DNA of 64,000 nt from Rubeoparvulum massiliense (GCF_001049895.1 NZ_CVPE01000004.1:186001-250000), one strand, 5' to 3'. Counted from the stretch's first letter, positions 20,071 through 28,295 are shown. Translations and numbers: made by a program. Notes: a model not told the origin generated them from the sequence alone.

Positions 20071-20130
20071 AAAACAGGGGCTACCCTCAAGGTCATTGAA
20101 AATGAACTTTTGGGCAGCCCCTGTTTTTTT
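20071..20130. terminator. terminator repeat 1 (after proS)
   Basis: A 60-bp unit with a 12-bp GC-rich stem (CAGGGGCTACCC pairing with GGGCAGCCCCTG apart from one mismatch) and a T run. An almost identical unit (one difference) lies at 20,637-20,696, so the two copies flank the hicAB remnant as direct repeats. Confidence 0.9.
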
Positions 20131-20164
20131 CGGAATACACTGAGCACATTTTTTTTCGATAACA

Positions 20165-20194
20165 TTGAATTTATAGTACTGTATATGGTACTAT
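20165..20194 (+). promoter_or_regulatory. hicAB promoter with palindromic operator
   Basis: A -35-like TTGAAT (20165-20170) and -10-like TACTAT (20189-20194) enclose a perfect inverted repeat, ATAGTAC...GTACTAT (20173-20194). Such a palindrome between the promoter boxes fits autorepression by the HicB ribbon-helix-helix domain. The repressor assignment is inference. Confidence 0.6.
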
Positions 20195-20215
20195 TTTTGA
20201 GAAAGGAGTGAAAGC

Positions 20216-20296
20216 ATGGCAGGGGTTGAAAAACTCATCGATAAGATGAGGAACCGACCCAATAAGACACCCTTGCCTAACACACATGGAAAATAA
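20216..20296 (+). pseudogene. hicA: remnant of a HicA toxin gene
   Basis: A 26-residue reading frame beginning MAGVEKLIDKMRNRP resembles the N-terminus of HicA-family mRNA interferases, but it ends long before the usual 60-85 residues and lacks the catalytic His region and the double-stranded-RNA-binding fold. A good GAAAGGAG site precedes it. The end overlaps the hicB start by 11 nt. This looks like an internal deletion that removed the toxin and left the antitoxin. Confidence 0.65.
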
Positions 20297-20633
20297 AGAC
20301 CTAAATTACTATCTATCTTTACCCTATACGCTATTAATTAAACGAATGAATGATGAATCTGGAGAATATTATTATGGAACCTACCTAGAACTAGATGGAT
20401 GTCAATCCAACGGAGATACACTCGAAGAACTACTTCAAAATATTGAGGAAGCAAAGCTGGGATATTTAGAGGCAAAGATTGATACTGGAATGATAATCCT
20501 AGAACCAAAAGAAGATTATAGTGGAAAAATTAATTTAAGAATGCCAAAGTCACTTCATAGAAAGTTAGCCATTGAAGCTGAACTTGAAGGTGTTAGTTTG
20601 AATCAATATATGTTGTATAAATTGAGCCAATAA
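20286..20633 (+). CDS. hicB: HicB-family antitoxin
   Basis: A 115-residue HicB protein. The N-terminal two-thirds has the degenerate RNase H-like pattern (YYYGTYLELDGCQSNGDTLEELLQNIEEAKLGYLE). The C-terminal 35 residues form a ribbon-helix-helix DNA-binding domain (INLRMPKSLHRKLAIEAELEGVSLNQYM). In an intact module it would bind HicA and repress the operon. Here the partner toxin is truncated to 26 codons, so this is an orphan antitoxin, possibly still a DNA-binding repressor. A palindrome in its promoter is a likely target. Confidence 0.9.
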   Translation: MENKDLNYYLSLPYTLLIKRMNDESGEYYYGTYLELDGCQSNGDTLEELLQNIEEAKLGYLEAKIDTGMIILEPKEDYSGKINLRMPKSLHRKLAIEAELEGVSLNQYMLYKLSQ

Positions 20634-20636
20634 TAC

Positions 20637-20696
20637 AAAACAGGGGCTGCCCTCAAGGTCATTGAAAATGAACTTTTGGGCAGCCCCTGTTTTTTT
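20637..20696. terminator. terminator repeat 2 (between hicB and pbuG)
   Basis: This is the second copy of the 60-bp terminator unit. Its 12-bp stem CAGGGGCTGCCC is perfect here, followed by seven T on the plus strand; on the minus strand the T run is weaker. It can end hicB transcription and perhaps pbuG from the other side. Confidence 0.88.
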
Positions 20697-20739
20697 ATAT
20701 TATACTTGGTTCAATAATTGACTTGTACGATAGCCTCTC

Positions 20740-22221
20740 TTAGTTACCAAGGAAGGTAAAGTAGAGAATAAAGATGATAAACAGGCCATACATAATGGGA
20801 TGGACTTCTTTCGCTTTACCACGGAAGATCATGGTTAATGGATAAACGATAAAGCCGCAAGCGATACCTGTTGCAATACTATAGGTTAATGGCATGAGGA
20901 TGATGGTTAAGAAGGCAGGAACAGCTTCCTCCAATTGACTCCAAGCAACTTTTCCTAGATTGCTTGCCATCAATACACCAACAAGAATTAAGGCTGGTGC
21001 TGTAACAGCAGCGGTAATCATATTTAGCATTGGAGAGAAGAAAAGAGCAAGTAAGAAAAGTCCTGCTGTAACAACAGAAGCAAAGCCTGTCCGTCCACCT
21101 GCTGCAACCCCTGCAGAAGACTCTACATAGGAAGTGGTAGTGGAAGTACCAAAGAGTGCACCCACCATGGTAGCGATGGAGTCAGCAGCTAATGCCTTAC
21201 CAGCACGAGGTAGCTTATTATCTACTAACAAGCCTGCTTGACTTGCAACCCCCATCAATGTTCCAGCAGTGTCGAAGAAGTCCACAAATAAGAAGGTGAA
21301 AATAACCATCCACATGGTACTAGATGACCAGAATTCTGCACTAAACATCGGGTCAAAGATCACACCAAAGGTTGGAGCGATACTTGGAATCGGTTGAACA
21401 AAGTCCGATACAGATGTAGGTGCTTGAATCAAACCGAAGATCATCCCAACAACAGAGGTGACAATCATACCATAGAAGATTCCACCCTTAACATTACGAA
21501 TCATTAAAAGTGCGGAGATGACTAACCCAAAAATAGAGAGCCAGGTATTATGAACACGCGTTGTAGCTGCATCTGTAGCTGCAGCCAGCTCATCCTCTGT
21601 AAGTGTAACAGGATCAGCTACTGCGGCAGCATCACCAGTTTCAGCTACCAAAGCTAAGTTAGCAGCCTCTTGCTTTGCAGCCAGCTCCATGCCAATGGCT
21701 TGGTCAACAGCTTTATCAACGTTTAAGTGACCGATTCCAACCAATGTAGCTGGATTGTCAACAATCAGACCAGCGTTTTGAAAACCGATAAAAGCAATGA
21801 AAAGTCCAATCCCTGCAGCAGCAGCTAACTTTAAACCTGCTGGAATGGCATTAATAATCGTTTCACGAACCTTGGTTAAGGTTAAAATAAAGAAGACAAA
21901 TCCAGAAACAAATACACCAGCTAAAGCTTGTTGCCAAGGAATTCCCATTCCAAGAACAACCGTAAAGGCAAAGAAGGCATTCAAGCCCATACCAGGAGCT
22001 AGAGCAACTGGGTACTTAGCCCATAAGCCCATTACCAATGTACCCGCTGCAGCAGCTAGAGCCGTGGCCACGAAGACAGAATCCCGATCCATCCCCGTTG
22101 CGCTTAAGAAGTTGGGGTTCACGAATAGGATGTAAGCCATAGCCAAGAAGGTGGTCAAGCCAGCTACAGATTCTTGGCGGTAATTGGTGTTAAACTTTTC
22201 AAACTCAAAATACTTTTTCAC
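20740..22221 (-). CDS. pbuG: guanine/hypoxanthine permease (PbuG/AzgA-like, NCS2 family)
   Basis: An integral membrane purine transporter. It starts with KYFEFEKFNTNYRQESVAGLTTFLAMAYILFVNP, a typical PbuG/AzgA N-terminus, and has about 12 hydrophobic segments. ALAPGMGLNAFFAF near residue 75 and FVDFFDTAGTLMGVASQAG near residue 318 are the substrate-binding signatures. It is 493 residues rather than about 440, owing to an Ala/Glu-rich stretch near residues 165-225 (NVDKAVDQAIG..., ADPVTLTEDELAAATDAATT). PurR boxes and a guanine riboswitch precede it. In B. subtilis pbuG follows guaA directly; here about 13 kb intervene. Confidence 0.95.
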   Translation of the reverse strand: MKKYFEFEKFNTNYRQESVAGLTTFLAMAYILFVNPNFLSATGMDRDSVFVATALAAAAGTLVMGLWAKYPVALAPGMGLNAFFAFTVVLGMGIPWQQALAGVFVSGFVFFILTLTKVRETIINAIPAGLKLAAAAGIGLFIAFIGFQNAGLIVDNPATLVGIGHLNVDKAVDQAIGMELAAKQEAANLALVAETGDAAAVADPVTLTEDELAAATDAATTRVHNTWLSIFGLVISALLMIRNVKGGIFYGMIVTSVVGMIFGLIQAPTSVSDFVQPIPSIAPTFGVIFDPMFSAEFWSSSTMWMVIFTFLFVDFFDTAGTLMGVASQAGLLVDNKLPRAGKALAADSIATMVGALFGTSTTTSYVESSAGVAAGGRTGFASVVTAGLFLLALFFSPMLNMITAAVTAPALILVGVLMASNLGKVAWSQLEEAVPAFLTIILMPLTYSIATGIACGFIVYPLTMIFRGKAKEVHPIMYGLFIIFILYFTFLGN

Positions 22222-22290
22222 CGTTTTCTCGCTCCCTTTTTCTTCATCTTGTCCTTTTCTTGCGGTAGTACACCTATCACCGCTGAGATC

Positions 22291-22324
22291 AAAAATAGTC
22301 TAGGTTAGCAAGCTACCTAGACTA
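22291..22324 (-). terminator. pbuG leader terminator
   Basis: On the minus strand a TAGTCTAGGT stem with a 9-nt loop and its complement is followed by TTTTT. Its 5' arm overlaps CTTTTGTAGTC (22320-22330), which is fully complementary to GACTACAAAAG at the 3' end of the aptamer, giving a clear antiterminator. Confidence 0.92.
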
Positions 22325-22416
22325 CAAAAGAATACGAATGCCACCCAATGATCCCGTTAAACATAAAGGAGCGCTGTTCCTTTATACAGGCCTGGAGAAT
22401 CATGGATCGACATCCA

Positions 22417-22485
22417 CTTTTGTAGTCAGGCATTTCCGGATGCCTGGTAGAGACGTTTGTGCCAATCCACAAACATATACAAAAG
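22417..22485 (-). promoter_or_regulatory. purine (guanine-type) riboswitch before pbuG
   Basis: The 69-nt aptamer has P1 CTTTTGTA / TACAAAAG, P2 GTTTGTG/CACAAAC, the J2/3 core TCTCTACC, P3 AGGCAT/ATGCCT with loop CCGGAAA, and J3/1 GACTA. The C in GACTA marks guanine rather than adenine specificity. Loop P2 is one base shorter than in xpt, and one U of the J2/3 core is C. Guanine binding would hold P1, free the terminator and switch pbuG off. Confidence 0.93.
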
Positions 22486-22526
22486 CTTCATAAGACAATA
22501 CATTATGATGACGAATTACATTTCTG

Positions 22527-22555
22527 ATTGTACCTACTTCCATGCTTTTTGTCAA
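22527..22555 (-). promoter_or_regulatory. sigma-A promoter of pbuG
   Basis: Minus-strand -35 TTGACA (22550-22555) and -10 TACAAT (22527-22532) with a 17-nt spacer. Confidence 0.9.
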
Positions 22556-22560
22556 TATAA

Positions 22561-22604
22561 AATACGAACATTAGAATCAATAAAAATGATTATGTTCGTA
22601 TTTT
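22561..22604. promoter_or_regulatory. PurR operator: paired PurBoxes upstream of pbuG
   Basis: Inverted ACGAACA (22564-22570) and TGTTCGT (22593-22599) boxes lie immediately upstream of the -35 hexamer, the same layout as before purE. Both loci would answer to PurR. Confidence 0.88.
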
Positions 22605-22829
22605 GTTATGCTATTCTCATATTTATCCACTTCGATCAGTGTAATATTCGGAGGAAGGTTTCAATCAATTACACTCCTAGATTCGACACTGCATTGATTT
22701 TCATATCTTTCATTATCATATCTGTTCTTCGTATTCAGTTTCAATTGGCCAAAAAAACCAGACTCTGTCACTTATCAAGACCTAGATTAAAAAAGAATAG
22801 ATAAATTAAATGGCATTACATCTTTTATA
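22605..22829. other. intergenic stretch between the pbuG operator and the guanidine exporter promoter
   Basis: AT-rich sequence between two divergent promoters. No gene, conserved RNA or repeat was recognised. Confidence 0.5.
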
Positions 22830-22857
22830 TTGACTAAAACTTAAAACTCTATATAAT
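22830..22857 (+). promoter_or_regulatory. sigma-A promoter of the guanidine exporter operon
   Basis: -35 TTGACT (22830-22835) and -10 TATAAT (22852-22857), spacer 16 nt, about 30 nt before the aptamer. Confidence 0.85.
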
Positions 22858-22884
22858 TCAAGGTAATTGCATAAGTTAAATGTT

Positions 22885-22976
22885 TTCTAGGGTTCCTCAA
22901 CGTTCTTGTTGGTTTGGTCCGAGAGAAAACTCATAGCTTTGCTATGTCACGGAAGGATAAAAGCCTGGGAGAAACT
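22885..22976 (+). promoter_or_regulatory. guanidine-I riboswitch (ykkC motif)
   Basis: The classical ykkC blocks appear in order: CTAGGGTTCC, TGGTCCGAGAGAAAAC, then TCACGGAAGGATAAAAGCCTGGGAGA split by one variable hairpin (CATAGC/GCTATG). This layout before two SMR genes is the standard guanidine-I setting. Guanidinium binding would prevent the following terminator and allow export genes to be made. Confidence 0.94.
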
Positions 22977-23006
22977 GTTTTTACAGTTTTCTCTCAGGTT
23001 TTTTGC
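22964..23006 (+). terminator. terminator of the guanidine riboswitch
   Basis: A stem of about 14 bp (CCTGGGAGAAACTG with CAGTTTTCTCTCAGG) followed by TTTTTT. The 5' arm shares GCCTGGGAGA with the aptamer end, so the two folds exclude each other. Confidence 0.92.
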
Positions 23007-23042
23007 TTTTTTACAAAATAATGAATTGGGAGACGTTTTCAA

Positions 23043-23384
23043 ATGGATAAAGACTGGATAAAGGTATTCATTGCTTCTGTTTTTGAAGTTCTTTGGGTTA
23101 TTGGTTTAAAATATTCTGATGAACTTTTGACTTGGATCGGAACCATTATTTCTATCATCATCAGCTTATATTTAATGATTATGGCAGGAAGAAAACTTCC
23201 TGTTGGAACTGTATATGCTGTTTTTGTTGGATTAGGTACAGCAGGGACAGTCTTTTCTGAAATTCTATTCTTTGGTGAACCATTTAAAACGGAAAAGATA
23301 CTTTTAATTTTCGTTTTAGTAGTAGGAGTAATCGGCTTGAAATTAGTCACAAAGGATAAGGCACAAGAAGGAGAGGAAAATTAA
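23043..23384 (+). CDS. ykkC: SMR-family guanidinium exporter subunit (YkkC/GdnC-like)
   Basis: A 113-residue, four-helix small multidrug resistance protein. The essential membrane Glu is at residue 15 ([16 protein letters not shown]), and helix 4 is [17 protein letters not shown]. The longer member of the pair, it overlaps the next gene by one base (TAATG). Paired SMR proteins of this kind form heterodimers, and those under guanidine-I riboswitches export guanidinium. The ATG has GGGAG 10 nt upstream. It sits outside the presumed guaA island. Confidence 0.93.
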   Translation: MDKDWIKVFIASVFEVLWVIGLKYSDELLTWIGTIISIIISLYLMIMAGRKLPVGTVYAVFVGLGTAGTVFSEILFFGEPFKTEKILLIFVLVVGVIGLKLVTKDKAQEGEEN

Positions 23385-23698
23385 TGGCATGGATATCTTT
23401 ACTCTTAGCAGGTTTGTGTGAAATGTTTGGCGTTGCTATGATCAATAAATTGCACAGGGACCGTAACTGGCAATCATTAGTTCTTTTAATTCTTGGATTT
23501 GGTGCGAGCTTTATTTTTCTTGCTTATCCTATGGAAACACTTCCTATGGGTACAGCTTACGCAATTTGGACAGGAATTGGTGCTTCTGGCGGAGCAATTA
23601 TAGGAATGTTATTCTATGGTGAATCAAGAGATTGGAGAAGACTTGTTTTTATAGGCATGGTATTAGGCGCTGCTGTAGGTCTAAAACTTGTTTCATAA
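23384..23698 (+). CDS. ykkD: SMR-family guanidinium exporter subunit (YkkD/GdnD-like)
   Basis: A 104-residue SMR protein with four helices and the conserved Glu at residue 13 (LLAGLCEMFGVAMI). The loop-3 motif reads PMGTAYAIWTGIGASGG, typical of SMR proteins. It probably pairs with the gene just upstream as a heterodimer and is made from the same riboswitch-controlled transcript. Its AGGAGAGG site lies inside the 3' end of the preceding gene. Confidence 0.93.
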   Translation: MAWISLLLAGLCEMFGVAMINKLHRDRNWQSLVLLILGFGASFIFLAYPMETLPMGTAYAIWTGIGASGGAIIGMLFYGESRDWRRLVFIGMVLGAAVGLKLVS

Positions 23699-23990
23699 AA
23701 TCCACTAAATTCTTTATGTATCACATGGCTGCTAGTACGGGAACTCCTTCTTGGTCGAGTTATATATACTTCTTAATATGATTTTCCAAAATTACATCAT
23801 GAACTCTAATAGCACTTCTCCCCTAAAAAATAATAGTAACACTCATTCTTAGAACTGAAGATATCCCGATGTGGGATATCTTCCCTTATGTATGAAAAAA
23901 GAGGCTATATGCTCATATATTGAACATAATATCCTCTTATTAGTTTAGTCTAGTTAATGTTACAATTCTGGGTTTATAACCTGTGCAAAT
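23699..23990. other. intergenic region downstream of the SMR genes
   Basis: No gene is seen. A GAAGATATCCC/GGGATATCTTC hairpin (about 23,863-23,887) followed by CCTT may end the SMR transcript, and a looser hairpin follows near 23,910-23,940. The right edge is the presumed island attachment site. Confidence 0.45.
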
Positions 23991-24001
23991 TACTCCCACT
24001 C
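23991..24001. other. presumed distal attachment site of the guaA island
   Basis: TACTCCCACTC is identical to the 11 bp that cover the last codons and stop of guaA (35486-35496). A 16-bp repeat (AAAAAGTGCAATAAAA) lies inside the island near each copy, at 24,092 and 35,415, in the same orientation. Confidence 0.6.
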
Positions 24002-24533
24002 TATTTTAAGCATACAGCTTATTAGCGAAAACGCTGTAATATCAAGGATTTTGGGAATATATAAAAACGAATAAACTGTATATAAAAAAATAAAAAGTGC
24101 AATAAAAGTGCAATTTGCACCTAATCAAAAATACTTGTTAATTCTTTTAAACATGATTCCAATTCCAGTATTCAAAATTATTTTCATTAGCAAAGAGGAT
24201 ATAGCTGATATTTAGGAGTTTTTTATGTACGATTTACTCTAATGGTTTGAAACTTCTAGAGATGATACCTAACAGCCTGTAAAGGTGGGATAACGTATGT
24301 CCCTTCTACTCCCCTGTAATATACACTAAAGTGTTAACAGGCTGTTAGCAAAAGAACATACGCCAACAATAGAAAACTATCAACCAAAATATTTAAATAC
24401 TCGTATGTTACAATTACATATTAACCAATTAGACGCTTATATTTTGAACGTCTTTTCGATTATTAAAACTATGTTTCTACTATGATCAACATGCTATAAT
24501 ACTAACATATATAAATCTTTAGGGGTAATATTA
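24002..24533. other. left end of the guaA island, no intact gene
   Basis: Very AT-rich. It contains the 16-bp putative arm repeat at 24,092-24,107 and a 12-bp perfect inverted repeat (24,269-24,280 with 24,337-24,348, CTAACAGCCTGT). No integrase or other reading frame could be recognised, although an integrase gene would be expected here in an active element. Confidence 0.5.
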
Positions 24534-24610
24534 TGACGATCTGTGTTTTGCAAGTAGAAAATGCTTAGATTTGCAGCCAAAAGTACCAAATCCACTTGCC
24601 AGCATCGAAG

Positions 24611-25540
24611 TTACATAGGAATTCGTTCCATTGCTTGTTTGAAGCGGAAGCTCTCGCCTGTGAAGGAGAGAATATGAGCATGGTGCACTAGACGATCGAC
24701 GAGTGCTGACGTAAGTTTGGTATCGCCGAATATCGACGTCCATTGACCGAACTCCAAGTTAGATGTAACGATCACACTCTGTTGCTCATAGCAATCCGCT
24801 ATCACGTTAAATAATAGTTCAGATCCGGTTTGGCTGAACGGGACGTAACCAACCTCATCGAGAATGAGCAAATCAACCTTTCTCAACTTATCTCGAAATC
24901 GGCTAAGCGTGCCCGCCACAAATTTCTCCTGAAGCACGGCGACCAAATCGGAGGCTCGGTAGAACTGCGTCGCTTTACCTCGGCGACAAGCATCCACACC
25001 CAATGCTATTGCCATATGCGTCTTGCCCGTACCTACGGCACCCATTAAGAGCAAATTCTCCTTGCGTTCTAACCATTCCAATCCCTGAATTTTCTCTAGA
25101 CTACTGCTGTTCGGAAAAGAGATATGGTCATAGACATACCCCTCAAATGTCTTAATATGCGGAAATCCTGCCTGCTGAACGAGCTTCCCTAACTTGGCAC
25201 GGCGGTCACCCTCCCATAGATCAGCGATTCGGCAGTTTTGAGTATCATGCTGGCGTTCACGATCTTGCATTGCCTGCTCTGCGAAATACGTGGCAAGCTG
25301 TTCATGGCTTTCATAGATGGGAATGGGGACGGCCCAGTTCCGCTTAGAGTAGCCGCATTTATTCTCCACATGACCCTTTTCATGACCGCTATACGGATTG
25401 CAGAATACAGCTTCGAATCGGTAGTGGGCGCAAAATCGCTGAAAGCCTTCGGTTAATTGCCGCTCACCTTGCTTCTCAATATGTACGACGGCAGCAGACA
25501 GATTGTCGAACCAAATACGCTGAGGAACACCGCCATCTGC
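24611..25540 (-). pseudogene. chimeric istA-istB remnant of IS21 copy 1
   Basis: Reading leftward, the frame first codes for the IstA catalytic C-terminal part (IWFDNLSAAVVHIEKQG, then NPYSGHEKGHVENKCGYSKR with the catalytic Glu). It continues without a stop into IstB after KLVQQAGFPHIKTFEGY, losing the IstB N-terminus and the IstA tail. The IstB ATPase part keeps Walker A (MGAVGTGKTH) and Walker B (VDLLILDEVGY). An internal ATG at 25369 gives a 252-residue open frame. The junction indicates an internal deletion. Confidence 0.8.
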
Positions 25541-26093
25541 TCAAAGCACTGTTTCATCGCTTCCAGAGAGCATTCCTGATTTTCCGCCGGTGTCGGATAG
25601 ACGAAAGCGGCATTGCTATGTGGGAACGACATCACCAGCAGTTTGTACGTGAGCATTCGGTGTCCTTGGCTTACCTCAATCGTAGTAAAGTCTACTTGAG
25701 CCTCTCCTGGCGGATGTTCCAGTCGTTCATACGTTTTAGCACGTTCTAGTTCCAATTCACTCTTTCGCTTCTGCACATAGGCTAGCACCGTACGTTGTCC
25801 GCCTGTAAATTGATGTTCGTCCCGTAACCGATGGAAGATACGCACCCCTGTATGACGTTGCTTTCGTGGGAGCAAGCGGTCTTCCTCCAACCACGTATCG
25901 ACGATCTCCATAAACGGCCCCATTACGGGACTTCTGCTTTTTCGCTTAGTCACAGACGCATTTCAATCTGTTTGATCGGCATATTTTTTGCGGTTCGCCA
26001 ATGAATCCCCACACGCCCAGCAATTTCATTTACCGAACAGCCTTCTACTTCGCGTAAAAAACTGATATATTGTTGTTGAGACATTTTCAACAT
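25453..26093 (-). pseudogene. istA transposase pseudogene of IS21 copy 1 (5' part)
   Basis: The N-terminal helix-turn-helix piece (SQQQYISFLREVEGCSVNEIAGRVGIHWRTAK) runs from 26,093 and stops at 25,950. The continuation (RSPVMGPFMEIVDTWLEEDRLLPRKQRHTG...) is in another frame from 25,953, meaning one frameshift. A second frameshift near 25,535 moves the catalytic part (FEQMGGVPQRIWFDN expected) into a third frame. Intact IstA would be about 500 residues. Confidence 0.85.
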
Positions 26094-26281
26094 CCTTTTC
26101 TTTCTCCTCTCGCTACGTTGTTGACAAACATAACGATAGGATGATAATGGGATGCTGGCAAGTGTCTCTATTTTTGCATCTTAGTTCGGCATTTTTACGC
26201 TACAATATTAGGCATTTCTATTATGCAATAAACACTTTAACTTAAACTGGAACTTATCTTGTTAAGGTTTATTATAAGTTA

Positions 26282-27607
26282 TCAAGCACTAGAAGAGTGA
26301 GCTGGTATCCAACCTTTTATCAGTGCACCACCTTCTGAGTGGTTATCTACGACAAGGTCACCCCCGTGTCGTCTAACGATCCTTCTTGAAATAGTCAACC
26401 CTAACCCGGCCCCTCCGGTTGAACGGTTTCGCGATGCTTCACCACGATATAGTGGGTCAAAAACACGATGAATCACTTCTGAAGAAAAACCTTTCCCCGT
26501 ATCTTGAACAGTAAAAACCACTCTGTTACCATCCTTATAGCATTGTATGTAAATTTTACCAGCATGTGGTGTATGTCTGACAGCATTATCCAATAAATTA
26601 TTTATGGCACGCTCTAATAAATACGAATCGCCCATGATCATACAATCATCTTCAAAATAGTTTGCGATAATAGAGATGTTGTTTTGCTTTGCTAGTGGAT
26701 TAAGGCTGTCAATCGATTTCTTTAATAAAATAGGAAGATTAACCGTGTTTTTCTTGAGATCCATCTCCAAATATTCCGTCTTTGTAAATGTAAAAAGATC
26801 CTCTACAAGACGGGCCAATTGTGATGACTTTTCCTTACAAACGGACAGATACCTTGCTTGTTTATCTGGAGAGTCAGCAATTCCTTCCTCTAAACCATCC
26901 AAATAACCTCGTAAGGCGAATAATGGTGTCCGTAAATCGTGGGCGACTGCAGCAATGATAAATCGGCGTTCTTCCTCCAATTCCACTTGTTTTTGCATGG
27001 ATTCCTGAAGACCTTCTGTCATTATTTGAATTCCGCCATATACTTCCGTAATTTCTTTGATCGGGGACTCAGGTAATTGGACGTCCAAATCTCCTTCTGC
27101 GACTTGTCGGACTGCCAAGCTCATTTTCTCAAGTGGGTTGAGAATAAACCTTCTCATAACATAACCGATGATAAAAAAAGCTAACAATAATCCTGTAAAT
27201 GCTACAATCATCTGAACCCCTCTTGGATTTGGCTGAAAAATCATTACTCTTCCAACTATGCGACCATCTTGCATAATTGAAAACTGTTCTACTCGCGTAA
27301 ATGAGCGAACCTTCTCAGAGAAAAATTGAAAAATCTCTTGATTTGATTCGGTTAAAATTTTTACACCCATATCCTCTGCTTGTAACTTTCCTCTTAAATT
27401 TTCTTGCCATTGGGGGTCAGACCATTTTTCTGTATTTGTTTCAATGAGGTGGCTCATTTTATTTAAATCTTCCTTCTCAGCTTCATTCGTATCGAAACTA
27501 AGTGATTTTGTTGTTAATAAGTGGGCCGTTACGTAAAATACCCATGGCAACATCAAGATTAAAAGCAAACTAAGTATAGATAATGTACGAATACGAATTG
27601 ATCTCAT
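26282..27607 (-). CDS. HAMP-domain sensor histidine kinase
   Basis: A 441-residue membrane kinase. Helix 1 is residues 9-29, an extracytoplasmic sensor of about 100 residues follows, helix 2 is about 133-151, and HAMP is about 152-205. The phosphoacceptor is His223 (AAVAHDLRTP). The N box reads LLDNAVRHT, then DTGKGFS and GGAGLGLTISRRIV complete the ATP lid. The ATG overlaps the last bases of the response regulator gene, whose 3' end holds the AAAGGAG site, so both are co-translated. The signal is unknown; neighbours suggest an envelope or stress input. It lies inside the guaA island. Confidence 0.95.
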   Translation of the reverse strand: MRSIRIRTLSILSLLLILMLPWVFYVTAHLLTTKSLSFDTNEAEKEDLNKMSHLIETNTEKWSDPQWQENLRGKLQAEDMGVKILTESNQEIFQFFSEKVRSFTRVEQFSIMQDGRIVGRVMIFQPNPRGVQMIVAFTGLLLAFFIIGYVMRRFILNPLEKMSLAVRQVAEGDLDVQLPESPIKEITEVYGGIQIMTEGLQESMQKQVELEEERRFIIAAVAHDLRTPLFALRGYLDGLEEGIADSPDKQARYLSVCKEKSSQLARLVEDLFTFTKTEYLEMDLKKNTVNLPILLKKSIDSLNPLAKQNNISIIANYFEDDCMIMGDSYLLERAINNLLDNAVRHTPHAGKIYIQCYKDGNRVVFTVQDTGKGFSSEVIHRVFDPLYRGEASRNRSTGGAGLGLTISRRIVRRHGGDLVVDNHSEGGALIKGWIPAHSSSA

Positions 27608-27608
27608 T

Positions 27609-28295
27609 TTATTCTCCTTTAAAACGGTAACCTATACCCCAAACATTAAATATATATTTTGGTTTGTTTGGATCGGACTCAACTTTCTCACGTAGGCGGC
27701 TAATATGGACACGGACAGTATGTTTATCGCCAATTCCATTCCAAAATTTATCAAGTAATTGATCATAAGTAAAAACAATTTTCGGATGCTCGGCAAACAG
27801 TCGCAATAATTCATATTCTTTTGGTGTAAGTGAGATATATCTTCCCTCTACAAATACTTCTCTTGTGGATAAATCCAAAGTGAGACCATTGTAATCCAAG
27901 ATTTTCCCGCTAAAGCCCTTCTGGGAACTAGAGCGTCGCAATACAGCTTTCACTCGGGCAATAACCTCACCCGGAGATGCGGTTTTAACTATATAATCAT
28001 CCCCTCCAATTGCCAACCCACGAATTTTATCTACATCATCACTGAGGGCGCTCAGGAAGAGGATAGGAATGTTACTTTCCTCCCGTACCTGCCGGCAGAA
28101 CTCGAAACCATTTAGTCCCGGCATCATGATGTCAAGAATGATGCAATCAATTGTAACCTGTTTAAGTACGGACAGTGCTTGATCGCCGTTATAAGCAGTT
28201 TCTACATAGAAACCATCATTTTCCAAGAAGTCTCTTAATAGTTCAACAATGCTTTTATCATCATCTACAACCATAATTGTCTGTTTTTCCTTCAC
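27609..28295 (-). CDS. OmpR-family response regulator
   Basis: A 228-residue regulator: receiver domain (residues 1-120) with acidic pocket DDD at 11-13, phosphoacceptor Asp55 (IILDIMMPG) and Lys104, then a winged-helix domain (LTPKEYELLRLFAEHP, VHISRLREKVESDP, VWGIGYRFKG). The GTG at 28295 is preferred over the ATG at 28343 because AAGGAAGG lies 9 nt upstream and the domain then starts as in relatives. The usual Lys-Pro after beta-5 is Lys-Thr (residues 104-105). It is the first gene of the pair with the sensor kinase. Confidence 0.94.
   Translation of the reverse strand: MKEKQTIMVVDDDKSIVELLRDFLENDGFYVETAYNGDQALSVLKQVTIDCIILDIMMPGLNGFEFCRQVREESNIPILFLSALSDDVDKIRGLAIGGDDYIVKTASPGEVIARVKAVLRRSSSQKGFSGKILDYNGLTLDLSTREVFVEGRYISLTPKEYELLRLFAEHPKIVFTYDQLLDKFWNGIGDKHTVRVHISRLREKVESDPNKPKYIFNVWGIGYRFKGE

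Larger units (their letters stand above)
24534..26204 (-). mobile_element. decayed IS21-family insertion sequence (copy 1)
   Basis: An IS21-type element of 1,671 bp with TG...CA ends and a 6-bp target duplication ATATTA on both sides (24,528-24,533 and 26,205-26,210). A 14-bp inverted sequence, CACTTGCCAGCATC, lies inside each end (24,593-24,606 and 26,151-26,164). The two expected genes istA and istB are both damaged: istA has two frameshifts and is fused by deletion to istB. The element is therefore not autonomous. Confidence 0.85.

Noticed and set aside
22457-22804. A 115-codon plus-strand frame over the pbuG regulatory region
   Set aside because: It overlaps the guanine aptamer, promoter and PurR boxes and has no similarity or ribosome binding site.
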